Below, in pieces: positions 48,733 to 57,181 of a DNA stretch of 64,000 nucleotides. The notes below the pieces were generated by a model, which was given only the letters and a program-made list of their open reading frames with translations, did no database searches and was not told the DNA's origin. A program made the position numbers and the translations under genes. The stretch is taken from positions 3,694,001-3,758,000 of the forward strand of contig NZ_JAVTTP010000001.1 of NCBI RefSeq assembly GCF_032248455.1. The letters are read 5' to 3'. The stretch's first letter is position 1; each line of letters opens with the position of its first letter. The stretch is from Pricia mediterranea. GTDB lineage: Bacteria; Bacteroidota; Bacteroidia; Flavobacteriales; Flavobacteriaceae.

Positions 48733-51063
48733 ATGTACAAATCGATACAGACCGACCGAAGAAGTTTTATCAAAAAAATGGCGATGTTGTCGGCTATGAC
48801 CGCGGCGGCCAGTATGTTTCCGGGCATCATTTTCGCCGAAGAGCAGGAAAGGGGAATTCCCGATGATGCCAATTTGGACTGGAAAAAAGGGCCCTGTCGG
48901 TTTTGCGGCGTGGGCTGTGGCGTCTTGGTCGGCACCGAAAACGGAAAGGCCATCGCAGTCAAAGGTGACCCCAAATCCCCCGTAAATAAGGGTTTGTGCT
49001 GCGTCAAAGGCTATCATTCCATTATGGCACTGTACGGCAAGGACCGGTTGACCAAACCGCTCGTGAAAAAGAACGGGGCTTACGTGGAGACCTCGATGAA
49101 AGAGGCCTTGGACTTGGTCGCCGATAAAATGCAGGAGACGATCAAGGAGCACGGAAAGGATTCCGTTTCCATATACGGGTCCGGACAATGGACCATTCCC
49201 GATGGATATGTCGCCTCGAAACTCTTTAAAGGCTGTATCGGCACCAATAACGTCGAGGCCAACGCACGGCTCTGCATGGCGACGGCCGTTACGGGGTTTA
49301 TGACTTCCTTCGGTATAGACGAGCCTATGGGCTGTTACGAAGATATCGACCATGCCGACACTTTTGTGTTATGGGGAAATAACATGGCCGAGATGCATCC
49401 CGTTCTGTTCTCCCGAATGTTGGATCAGCGCCTGCGTCGCGGGGTCAAGATCATCGATTTTGCCACCCGCACGACCCGCACGAGCATGGCCGCCGACAGG
49501 TCCATCCTATTTATACCACAGACCGATCTCGCCGTGGCCAACGCCATCTGCTACGAAATCGTGAACAATGGTTGGGTGAATGACGAATTTGTACAAGAAC
49601 ATTGCAATTTTAACAAGGGTCTTACCGAAATGGGCTATGGTCTGGAGGATAACTATTCCTTTAAAGACAATCCCGAACCGATCACTTTTGAGGCGTACAA
49701 GGAATTTTTGGAGGACTACGCCCCGGAAAAAGTGGCACGCCTTTCGGGAGTCTCCGTCAAGGACATTAAATATCTGGCCGCCCACTACGGAGATCCGAAC
49801 AAAAAAGTGATGTCCCTCTGGTGCATGGGTCCCAATCAGCACTCCCGTGGCACGTGGATGAACAATCTTATTTATAACATTCACCTGTTGACCGGCAAGA
49901 TTTCCACCCCCGGCAACAGTCCCTTTTCCCTTACCGGCCAGCCCAGTGCCTGTGGTACCGTGCGAGAGGTCGGCACCCTGACCAATCGATTGCCTCACGG
50001 GGTCGTGACCAATAAGAAAGACCGTGAATTTGCGGCCAAGATATGGGATGTTCCCGTGGAAAACATTTCTCCTGATCCCACGTATCATACGGTGGAAATG
50101 TTCCGGGCCTTGGACCGGGGAGATATTCGTTTTATGTGGATACAGGTGACGAATCCCATGGTGACGATGCCCAAGTTGAAGCGGTATCGTGACGGTGCCA
50201 ACAAAGAGGGCCGGTTTATCGTGGTTTCCGATATCTATCCGACCCCTACGACCGATATTGCCGATGTGATATTACCATCGGCCATGTGGATAGAGCGTGA
50301 AGGTATGTACGGTAATTCCGAGCGCCGCACCCAATATTTCGAGCAGATGGTGCAACCTCCCGGGGAGGCCATGAGCGATACGGTGCAGCTATTGGAGGTC
50401 GCGAAAAGGATGGGATATGAAAAGCAGTTCAATTATAAGGATGAGTCTCACATCGAAGAGATTTACACCGAATACCGAAGACACCACGAAGGGAAAAAGC
50501 ACAATATGGCCCCCCTTGAGGTTTTGAAGTCCCAACCCGGGGCCATGTGGCCATGGGTGGACGGGGAACCGACGAAATGGCGGTTTAATGCCAAGTACGA
50601 TCCCGCCTGTTCCAATGGAAAGGATTTCCATTTTTACGGGAAACCGGACGGGAAGGCGGTCATTTGGCAGCGGCCCTACGAACCGGCGGCCGAGGAACCC
50701 GATGCCGAGTATCCGTATTGGCTGTGTACCGGTCGCGTGGTAGAACATTGGCATACGGGCTCCATGACGCGCCGCATTCCCGTACTGCACCAGGCCATGC
50801 CACATGCCTATGTAGAACTTCATCCCGACGATGCTGAGCGGATGCAGATTCGCACGGGCGATAAGGTAAGATTGACCACCAGAAGGGGCGAGATCGTACT
50901 TCCGGCCTCCGTCAATCAACGGGGGGTTCCCGCACCGATGCAGGTTTTCGTGCCTTTTTTCGATGAAAACATGTTGATCAATGAGATTACGCTAGATTCT
51001 TTTGACCCTATGTCAAAAGAACCCGATTATAAAAAATGTGCGGTTAACGTAGCAAAGGCCTGA
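48733..51063 (+). CDS. napA: Periplasmic nitrate reductase catalytic subunit NapA
   Basis: A 776-residue Mo-bisMGD enzyme that reduces nitrate to nitrite. The Tat signal is DRRSFIKKMAMLSAMTAA (RR at 12-13) and the [4Fe-4S] site is CRFCGVGCGVLVG with the downstream Cys in NKGLCCVKG. The molybdenum-ligand cysteine is in EANARLCMATAV. The C-terminal MGD-binding domain (YWLCTGRVVEHWHTGSMTRR) is complete. It is somewhat shorter than the ~830 residues of proteobacterial NapA. It is followed after 3 bp by the duplicated NapB. Confidence 0.95.
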   Translation: MYKSIQTDRRSFIKKMAMLSAMTAAASMFPGIIFAEEQERGIPDDANLDWKKGPCRFCGVGCGVLVGTENGKAIAVKGDPKSPVNKGLCCVKGYHSIMALYGKDRLTKPLVKKNGAYVETSMKEALDLVADKMQETIKEHGKDSVSIYGSGQWTIPDGYVASKLFKGCIGTNNVEANARLCMATAVTGFMTSFGIDEPMGCYEDIDHADTFVLWGNNMAEMHPVLFSRMLDQRLRRGVKIIDFATRTTRTSMAADRSILFIPQTDLAVANAICYEIVNNGWVNDEFVQEHCNFNKGLTEMGYGLEDNYSFKDNPEPITFEAYKEFLEDYAPEKVARLSGVSVKDIKYLAAHYGDPNKKVMSLWCMGPNQHSRGTWMNNLIYNIHLLTGKISTPGNSPFSLTGQPSACGTVREVGTLTNRLPHGVVTNKKDREFAAKIWDVPVENISPDPTYHTVEMFRALDRGDIRFMWIQVTNPMVTMPKLKRYRDGANKEGRFIVVSDIYPTPTTDIADVILPSAMWIEREGMYGNSERRTQYFEQMVQPPGEAMSDTVQLLEVAKRMGYEKQFNYKDESHIEEIYTEYRRHHEGKKHNMAPLEVLKSQPGAMWPWVDGEPTKWRFNAKYDPACSNGKDFHFYGKPDGKAVIWQRPYEPAAEEPDAEYPYWLCTGRVVEHWHTGSMTRRIPVLHQAMPHAYVELHPDDAERMQIRTGDKVRLTTRRGEIVLPASVNQRGVPAPMQVFVPFFDENMLINEITLDSFDPMSKEPDYKKCAVNVAKA

Positions 51064-51066
51064 TTT

Positions 51067-51765
51067 ATGAACAGAACGGTAATTTTGTCCCTTTTAGCAA
51101 TACTTTTTGTAGGCTTTCTCATCAATTGGATCTACAGTTGGGAACAAGGTATGGAAGAGGCATATATTCCCATTACGGAGGAGGAGCATCATCATACTAT
51201 TCTCTCCGAAAAAGCGGTTTTTGAACGTTCGGAACACGCCTTGGATTATCTGGCCATGCCCGTCGATGAGGAACATCGGCGCGTACTTGCCGACTACTAC
51301 GATAACAGGGCCTATCCCGGTGCGCCGCCCAGTATTCCCCACCCCGTGTCGGAAAAACTGGGTATGGGCGGTAATATCTGTCTGCAATGCCACCAAAATG
51401 GGGGCTTTGTGGAAAAGTTCGCTGCGTATGCCCCGGTTACCCCGCATCCCGATATGATCAATTGCAAACAGTGCCATGTCGAGCAACGGACGCAATCAAC
51501 GTTCAGGGAGACCGAATTCTACAAAAATCCAGCCCCGCTAGTAGGAGTGAACAACGCCCTGCCTGGTAGTCCGCCTACAATTCCACATCAATTACAGATG
51601 CGCGAGAACTGCCTTTCGTGCCATGCCGGTCCGGGGGCGGTCAAAGAGCTGTGGATAGATCATCCGGAGCGCGTAAACTGCAGACAATGCCACGTACCCA
51701 AAGAGGCCGAATTGCAGCACGTAGAAGCATTTGTAAGGGACAATAAGCAAATTAGGGATGAATAA
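51067..51765 (+). CDS. napB: Tetraheme NapB with internal duplication
   Basis: A 232-residue c-type cytochrome with an N-terminal membrane anchor or signal (~4-23). It has four CxxCH motifs, at residues 105-109, 133-137, 182-186 and 205-209. Classical NapB is about 150 residues with two. The two halves each have the NapB order: PGxPPxIPH at 84-92 and 166-174, then CLxCH, then CxQCHV. The gene is therefore a tandem duplication of the NapB core. It passes electrons to NapA. It overlaps the next cytochrome gene by 8 bp. Confidence 0.87.
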   Translation: MNRTVILSLLAILFVGFLINWIYSWEQGMEEAYIPITEEEHHHTILSEKAVFERSEHALDYLAMPVDEEHRRVLADYYDNRAYPGAPPSIPHPVSEKLGMGGNICLQCHQNGGFVEKFAAYAPVTPHPDMINCKQCHVEQRTQSTFRETEFYKNPAPLVGVNNALPGSPPTIPHQLQMRENCLSCHAGPGAVKELWIDHPERVNCRQCHVPKEAELQHVEAFVRDNKQIRDE

Positions 51766-52375
51766 GATAAATACCATTACGATTTTGTTGGTGGCGTGCC
51801 TGTTCCTCAACTGCAAACACACAGAGGGGGAATATCATAGCCTAATCGAAAAAATAGAGGCGGAGAGCAAGACATTCCACGATACGATAATGTCGTCCGA
51901 AGCCTATATCGGCGATATCGAGACCATTGAAATTACCGAGGGCGGGCATACCTTCCTGATTCCGGAGCGCAAAGGGCAGATTACTTCCTACGCCTGCATT
52001 GAATGCCATTCGAAACCCCTGGCAGAGATGCAGAATGCCACCTTGGGGCCAAAGGCACACTGGGATATTGAGGTCGTACATGCCAATGAAGATGCGATGA
52101 ACTGTGCCACCTGCCATAACCTTGATGACATGAACCATCTGAAGAGTCTGACCGGAAGGGAAATCGATTTTAACCGAAGCTATAAGCTGTGTAGCCAATG
52201 CCATACCAGCCAGTTCGAGGACTGGAAAGGCGGCGCCCACGGCAAGAACATCGGCGGCTGGACAAAACCTAGGGCAGCGATGACCTGCGTCAACTGCCAC
52301 AACCCCCACCGGCCCCAAATAGAATCTAAATGGCCGGAGCGGTACAATACACAGAAAGCCCGGGAAAGGGAGTGA
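51758..52375 (+). CDS. Tetraheme cytochrome c lipoprotein
   Basis: A 205-residue lipoprotein (lipobox LFLNCK, Cys19) with four CxxCH heme sites at 80-84, 116-120, 145-149 and 177-181. Spacing resembles cytochrome c3/NrfH-like multiheme proteins rather than NapC, since the N-terminal helix is a lipoprotein signal and not a NapC anchor. It likely carries electrons between the NrfD/ferredoxin module and NapB. It overlaps napB, so the two are co-translated. A 209-bp purine-rich spacer follows. Confidence 0.85.
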   Translation: MNKINTITILLVACLFLNCKHTEGEYHSLIEKIEAESKTFHDTIMSSEAYIGDIETIEITEGGHTFLIPERKGQITSYACIECHSKPLAEMQNATLGPKAHWDIEVVHANEDAMNCATCHNLDDMNHLKSLTGREIDFNRSYKLCSQCHTSQFEDWKGGAHGKNIGGWTKPRAAMTCVNCHNPHRPQIESKWPERYNTQKARERE

Positions 52376-52584
52376 TGGCGGTCAATCGGGGGCATTCGAA
52401 TCAATTGAATGGGTTGGATGGAAGAAAAGAAGTACGAAAGGATGAGATGATAGGAGTAGGGGATGAGAGAAAGAGTGGATGTTGAATTGGCTATTGGAAA
52501 CAGCGAAAAGTTCCGATCAGAAATGAAAATGCTAACGACCGTAGCAGGTTAACTGCGAAGCGGAGCGAAAAATAGAAAAAAGAC

Positions 52585-53727
52585 ATGGGCGAAAACAAGA
52601 AATGGTACACCTTGGATTTGGGATTCAATAAAAAAGAACCCGCAACCGGTTCATGCGGTTGCGGCAAAACTTCAGGCGGATGCGGGTCCCACGACAGACC
52701 GGCGTCTTCCAAAACCGAACCTACCCTAACTGCGGAAGAATTCGATAGGGCGGTTGAAGGCACTATGGTCGATGAGACCCGGAAAGATGGCTTTCAACAG
52801 GTATTCGACGTCAAAATGGACCGCCGGACCGCCTTTCGGAAACTTACCGCCAGTTTATTGGTCGGAGCCGGGGCCGTTCAGGCTTCCTGTAGTGTAATCG
52901 CCGGGGAAGAGACCAAGGAAAAAGCCCAAATCGATTGGGAGGAGCAGTTCAAGGGCAACTACAAACTCATGACCCAAAAAGAACGCCAAGAAACCGTCGA
53001 CCGTTTGGTACGTTCGTATCAATTGCGCAAAAAGCAGAATATCACGATGTCCTCCGCCGATGCATCTAAGGACGTATTGTACGGCTATGCCTTCAATATC
53101 TCCAAATGCCAAGGGTACATGGATTGTGTAAATGCCTGCGTTGAGGAAAACAATCAAGACCGTAATTCCCAAATGCAGTACATCAGAATCCATGAAATGA
53201 AAGACGGCAAAGGTTTCAAGTTTGATGAGGCCGACGATAACTATTATCATGAGGTACCGGCCGAGGGACATTTTTATATGGGAACCCAATGCTTTCAATG
53301 CGATGATCCGCCCTGTGTAGATGTTTGCCCGGTACAAGCTACCTGGCGTGAAGAAGACGGTCTCGTGGTCATCGACTACGATTGGTGCATAGGATGCCGT
53401 TACTGTATGGCCGCATGCCCCTATGACGGAAGACGTTTTAATTGGAGTAAACCGGAGGTGCCGGAGGAAGAGGTCAACAAAAACCAACATTATTTGGGCA
53501 ACCGTATGCGAAAAAAGGGGGTGATGGAAAAATGCACGTTCTGCATACAGCGTTCCCGCTCGGGCAAAGATCCGGCCTGTGTAGAGGCCTGTCCGACCGG
53601 AGCTCGAATCTTCGGAAATCTATTGGACCCCGATAGCACGATTCGCTGGGTGCTGGAGAACAAAAAAGTTTTTCGTTTAAAAGAGGATTTGGGTACCGAT
53701 CCCAAGTTCTGGTATTTTATGGATTAG
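52585..53727 (+). CDS. Four-cluster ferredoxin subunit (PsrB/NrfC-like)
   Basis: A 380-residue electron-transfer subunit. The main part holds four Cys clusters in DmsB order: CQGYMDCVNACVEENN, CFQCDDPPCVDVCP, CIGCRYCMAACP and CTFCIQRSRSG then ACVEACP. Upstream lies an unusual N-terminus: a Cys/Gly cluster (GSCGCGKTSGGCGS, ~22-35), a linker (EEFDRAVEGTMVDE) and then a Tat-like RR (80-81) with the hydrophobic stretch ASLLVGAGAVQASC. This layout recalls the variant Tat leaders of alternative complex III subunits. It pairs with the NrfD subunit encoded 16 bp downstream. Confidence 0.9.
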   Translation: MGENKKWYTLDLGFNKKEPATGSCGCGKTSGGCGSHDRPASSKTEPTLTAEEFDRAVEGTMVDETRKDGFQQVFDVKMDRRTAFRKLTASLLVGAGAVQASCSVIAGEETKEKAQIDWEEQFKGNYKLMTQKERQETVDRLVRSYQLRKKQNITMSSADASKDVLYGYAFNISKCQGYMDCVNACVEENNQDRNSQMQYIRIHEMKDGKGFKFDEADDNYYHEVPAEGHFYMGTQCFQCDDPPCVDVCPVQATWREEDGLVVIDYDWCIGCRYCMAACPYDGRRFNWSKPEVPEEEVNKNQHYLGNRMRKKGVMEKCTFCIQRSRSGKDPACVEACPTGARIFGNLLDPDSTIRWVLENKKVFRLKEDLGTDPKFWYFMD

Positions 53728-53743
53728 AATATAACCGACGCAG

Positions 53744-54988
53744 ATGAATACTTTAAAGGCTTTTGGCAGCATGGTAAAGGATAGTTTTGAGCACGTAACC
53801 CACGGCTCAAAGCCATATCATATTTGGATGATTTTCTTGACCGCTATCATGCTCATCGGTATGTACTGCTATTCGGTGCAGTTAGACGAGGGCCTGAGTG
53901 CTACGGGCATGACCGATAGGGTCAGTTGGGGGCTCTACATATCTAATTTCACTTTTTTGGTGGGGGTGGCGGCTGCGGCCGTAATGCTGGTAATGCCCAC
54001 CTATATTTTAAAGGATATGGACTTTAAGCACGCCGTGCTGATTGGGGAGGGGCTCGCCGTTGCCGCTCTCATCATGTGTTTGGCTTTTATCGTTGCCGAT
54101 ATGGGAGGACCTTCCGTACTTTGGCACATAATACCGGGCATAGGGGTCTTCAATTTTCCAAGCTCCATGTTGGCGTGGGACGTTATTGCCCTGAACGGCT
54201 ATCTTTTTATAAACATCACCATTCCCCTCTACATCCTATTCCAACATTACCAGGGCAAGGAGGCCAAGCGGAAGATTTACGTGCCGGGGGCGATACTTTC
54301 GGTGCTTTGGGCCGTGGCGATCCATTTAGTGACCGCTTTTTTATATCAAGGACTTCAGGCACGTCCCTTTTGGAACAACGCACTTCTTGGTCCCCGTTTC
54401 TTGGCTTCCGCTTTCGCGGCAGGCCCTGCACTTATCATTTTGGTTCTGGCAGTGATCCGTAGGTTTACGGAATTTAAGATTGAACAAAAAACCATTAAAA
54501 AAATAGCGATGATCGTGGTCGTTGCGGCGCAGATCAACATGATCATGTTGATTTCAGAACTGTTCAAAGAATTTTACGCCCCTACCCACCACAGTGAAAG
54601 CGCTTACTATCTTTTCTTCGGTTTGGAGGGTAAAACGGCGCTGTTGCCGTGGATATGGACGGCCATTAGCTTGAATCTCTTGGCAACGGTCATGCTAACT
54701 TTTAATAAACTTCGCAATAACCCCAAGGTGCTGTATCTTTGTTGTTTCATGCTGTTCGTAGCCATTTGGGTAGAGAAAGGTTTCGGGCTCATCGTTCCCG
54801 GATTTATTCCTGGGCCCTACGGCGTCATAGCCGAATACACCCCCACGGGTATCGAAATAGGGGTGACCTTTGGTATCTGGGCCATGGGGGCTTTTATTTT
54901 TACCATGTTGGCCAAGACCTCGATTGCCATTGAATTGGGGAAGCTAAGATACAAGAGGAAGAAAAAAATAGCATCCAAAACCGCGTAA
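53744..54988 (+). CDS. NrfD/PsrC-type membrane quinol subunit
   Basis: A 414-residue polytopic protein with about ten helices of the NrfD/PsrC family (IWMIFLTAIMLIGMYCYSVQ, GLYISNFTFLVGVAAAAVML, AADMGGP-like IVADMGGPSVLWHI, NALLGPRFLASAFAAGPAL, FYAPTHHSESAYYLFFGLEG). The family oxidises menaquinol and hands electrons to its ferredoxin partner. In this operon it takes the place normally held by NapC or NapGH. It is 10 bp from the last gene. Confidence 0.92.
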   Translation: MNTLKAFGSMVKDSFEHVTHGSKPYHIWMIFLTAIMLIGMYCYSVQLDEGLSATGMTDRVSWGLYISNFTFLVGVAAAAVMLVMPTYILKDMDFKHAVLIGEGLAVAALIMCLAFIVADMGGPSVLWHIIPGIGVFNFPSSMLAWDVIALNGYLFINITIPLYILFQHYQGKEAKRKIYVPGAILSVLWAVAIHLVTAFLYQGLQARPFWNNALLGPRFLASAFAAGPALIILVLAVIRRFTEFKIEQKTIKKIAMIVVVAAQINMIMLISELFKEFYAPTHHSESAYYLFFGLEGKTALLPWIWTAISLNLLATVMLTFNKLRNNPKVLYLCCFMLFVAIWVEKGFGLIVPGFIPGPYGVIAEYTPTGIEIGVTFGIWAMGAFIFTMLAKTSIAIELGKLRYKRKKKIASKTA

Positions 54989-54998
54989 CAGTATCGTC

Positions 54999-55379
54999 AT
55001 GAAAATTCGTATTAAAGGAAATTCGGTTCGTTTTCGTTTGACCAAGAAGGAGGTGGACTCCGTTTGCGAAAAGGGAATCTTCAGAGAAAAGACCCAGTTT
55101 AACGAGGCACACTTCGTTTATGCTGTGACCACTTCAGATAAGCATGACAATTTGTACGCCTCGTTTTTAAACCAAGGCATCATTCTTTTTGTTCCCACGG
55201 ACCTAGTAAGGGATTGGGACGCCAGTGACCAAGTAGGGTTTTATCATACCCAGATACTGGACGACGGGCAAGAGCTTGACCTAACCCTTGAAAAAGACTT
55301 CGTTTGCTTGGACGACAGGGACGAGGACGAATCCGACAACTATCCCAATCCCAGGGCTGACGAAAACGTCAATTCATGA
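54999..55379 (+). CDS. DUF7009 family protein
   Basis: A 126-residue cytosolic protein. The start MKIRIKGNSVRFRLTKKEVD and the core HFVYAVTTSDKHDNLYASFL fit the small DUF7009 family. It ends in a very acidic tail (DDRDEDESDNY). Function is unknown. As the last gene of the nap operon (10 bp after nrfD-like) it may assist assembly or be a passenger. Confidence 0.78.
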   Translation: MKIRIKGNSVRFRLTKKEVDSVCEKGIFREKTQFNEAHFVYAVTTSDKHDNLYASFLNQGIILFVPTDLVRDWDASDQVGFYHTQILDDGQELDLTLEKDFVCLDDRDEDESDNYPNPRADENVNS

Positions 55380-55495
55380 GTGTCAAATTCCAATTTAAAG
55401 TGGTTTTTGGAACCTTTGATTCCCAGGCTTTGAAAGATACTTTGTAATGTGATTCCGTTCCCCGAGCTTCGAAAGGGGGTATTGGAAATCTCCAA

Positions 55496-55951
55496 TCAAT
55501 GGACTACCGTATTGATTTCGATCCAGTATCCGTCCGGATCTCGAATGTAGATTTGATCTACGCCATCTGAACGGTGTTTTATGGTGTTTTTATTGCCTGC
55601 AAAATCATCGAAAACCACATTTTTAGACTTTAAATGGGCGATCAATCCGTCGAGGTCCTGAGTGGCCAAAGCCAGATGCATGGATTTGTTTTTTTCAAAA
55701 GGAGCGAATTCTTTTTGGATCAGATGGATTTGGGTATTGTCATCGATAATAAACCATCGAAAGCCCGGTTTTCGGTCCGGATGAGGTGTTTCTTCCAAAT
55801 TCAGAACGGTGGCGTAAAATTCCGCGCTTTTATCGACATCGGCTACCACAATGGCGAAGTGGTCGAATTGAAAGTCGAAAGATTGGGCCTGCAGGAGTAG
55901 GCAATTGGTAGTGAGAGATAGCAATAGCAGTAGTTCTATGTGTGCTTTCAT
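55496..55951 (-). CDS. Secreted VOC/glyoxalase-family protein
   Basis: A 151-residue protein with a signal peptide (~1-22) and one VOC module pair: FDHFAIVVADVDKSAEFYAT, a strand with FRWFIIDDNTQIHLIQ, SMHLALATQDLDGLIAHLKS and IYIRDPDGYWIEIN. Metal ligands His (DHF), His (IHL or MHL) and Glu (WIEIN) are kept. Enzymatic substrates of exported VOC proteins are not known. It is convergent with the nap operon. Confidence 0.88.
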   Translation of the reverse strand: MKAHIELLLLLSLTTNCLLLQAQSFDFQFDHFAIVVADVDKSAEFYATVLNLEETPHPDRKPGFRWFIIDDNTQIHLIQKEFAPFEKNKSMHLALATQDLDGLIAHLKSKNVVFDDFAGNKNTIKHRSDGVDQIYIRDPDGYWIEINTVVH

Positions 55952-56106
55952 CGGTGTGTTTTAAGGAATGATTTGATTGGAATGAAGGTATTAAAAAAAC
56001 CTCTGTCTTATTTACAGTTTGATGGCAATTTTAGACAACATTCTGAGTTAAATACCAAGGTGTCGGCGAATTCCACACCACCGAACAACCACCCAAATCC
56101 AATCTC

Positions 56107-57156
56107 ATGATAAATTTTAAGTCAGTTATCAGTTTCGTATGTCTATCCGTAGTTTTCTTTTCTTGCAGTTCTACAAATAGATTGACCATGAACACGGTCG
56201 AGCCCGCGCGCATCACCATACCTTCAGAGGTGGCGAAAATCGGTATTATTAACCGCAGTTTACCCGCGGAAGCTAATCGAACCGTTGATCAAATTGACAA
56301 GATACTATCGCTAGAGGGTCGCAATTTGGATAAAGAGGGCGCTGAATCGGCAGTCGTAGGCCTTTTTGATGAACTATCCCAAAACGAACGCTTCGAGACA
56401 ATACGTATAATCGATAGTATCGCTATACAGCGAAAAGGATTGGGTGTTTTTCCGGCTGCGCTGAAATGGGAGGCCGTGAATCAAATTTGTGAGGAATTTG
56501 ACGTTGACATCCTGTTCTCTTTAGAATTTTACGATACCGATACAACGGTGGATTATGAGGTGGGAATGGTATCCGTTCCCAATCAATTGGGTATCGACGT
56601 ATCCCTTCCGGGGCATAAGGTGACCTTAAATACCGTGCTGAAAAATGGATGGCGTATCTATGATCCGAAAAACAAGAGGTTACTTGACGAATTCGTTTCG
56701 AAGGATCACATTGTATCGGTAGGTCAGGGGATAAATCCGGTAAAGGCGGTCGAAGCGGTAATCGGACGGAAAGAAGCGGTATTGCAAAATAGTTCTAATC
56801 TCGGAAATTTATATGGATTGGATGTGCGTCCCTTGCGAAAACGTATTTCGAGGAGCTATTTTGTCAGGGGCACCGATAACTTTAAGGTCGCACAGCGCAG
56901 GGCCCAAACCAACGATTGGGAAGGAGCGGCCGATCTATGGGAAAAAGAGCTGGGCAACAAAAAGGAAAAGGTCGCCGGGAGGGCCTGTTACAATATGGCG
57001 ATCATCAGTGAAATCAACGGCAATCTGGAAACGGCGCTGGAATGGGCGTCAAAATCCTATTCGGATTATCGGAACAAAGATGCGCTGCGCTATGTACATA
57101 TTCTCCGGAACCGAATGGTGGAAGAACGACTGCTAAACCAGCAATTGTCGCGATAG
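56107..57156 (+). CDS. DUF6340 family lipoprotein
   Basis: A 349-residue lipoprotein: lipobox VVFFSCSSTN (Cys20), then the DUF6340 start MNTVEPARITIPSEVAKIGI and a Rossmann-like or CsgG-like N-terminal domain with YDTDTTVDYEVG. The C-terminal ~90 residues contain TPR-like helices (ARACYNMAIISEINGNLETA). The function is unknown. It is convergent with the photolyase gene. Confidence 0.84.
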   Translation: MINFKSVISFVCLSVVFFSCSSTNRLTMNTVEPARITIPSEVAKIGIINRSLPAEANRTVDQIDKILSLEGRNLDKEGAESAVVGLFDELSQNERFETIRIIDSIAIQRKGLGVFPAALKWEAVNQICEEFDVDILFSLEFYDTDTTVDYEVGMVSVPNQLGIDVSLPGHKVTLNTVLKNGWRIYDPKNKRLLDEFVSKDHIVSVGQGINPVKAVEAVIGRKEAVLQNSSNLGNLYGLDVRPLRKRISRSYFVRGTDNFKVAQRRAQTNDWEGAADLWEKELGNKKEKVAGRACYNMAIISEINGNLETALEWASKSYSDYRNKDALRYVHILRNRMVEERLLNQQLSR

Positions 57157-57181
57157 CAGGGATTACCGGCAAGGTTATAAA

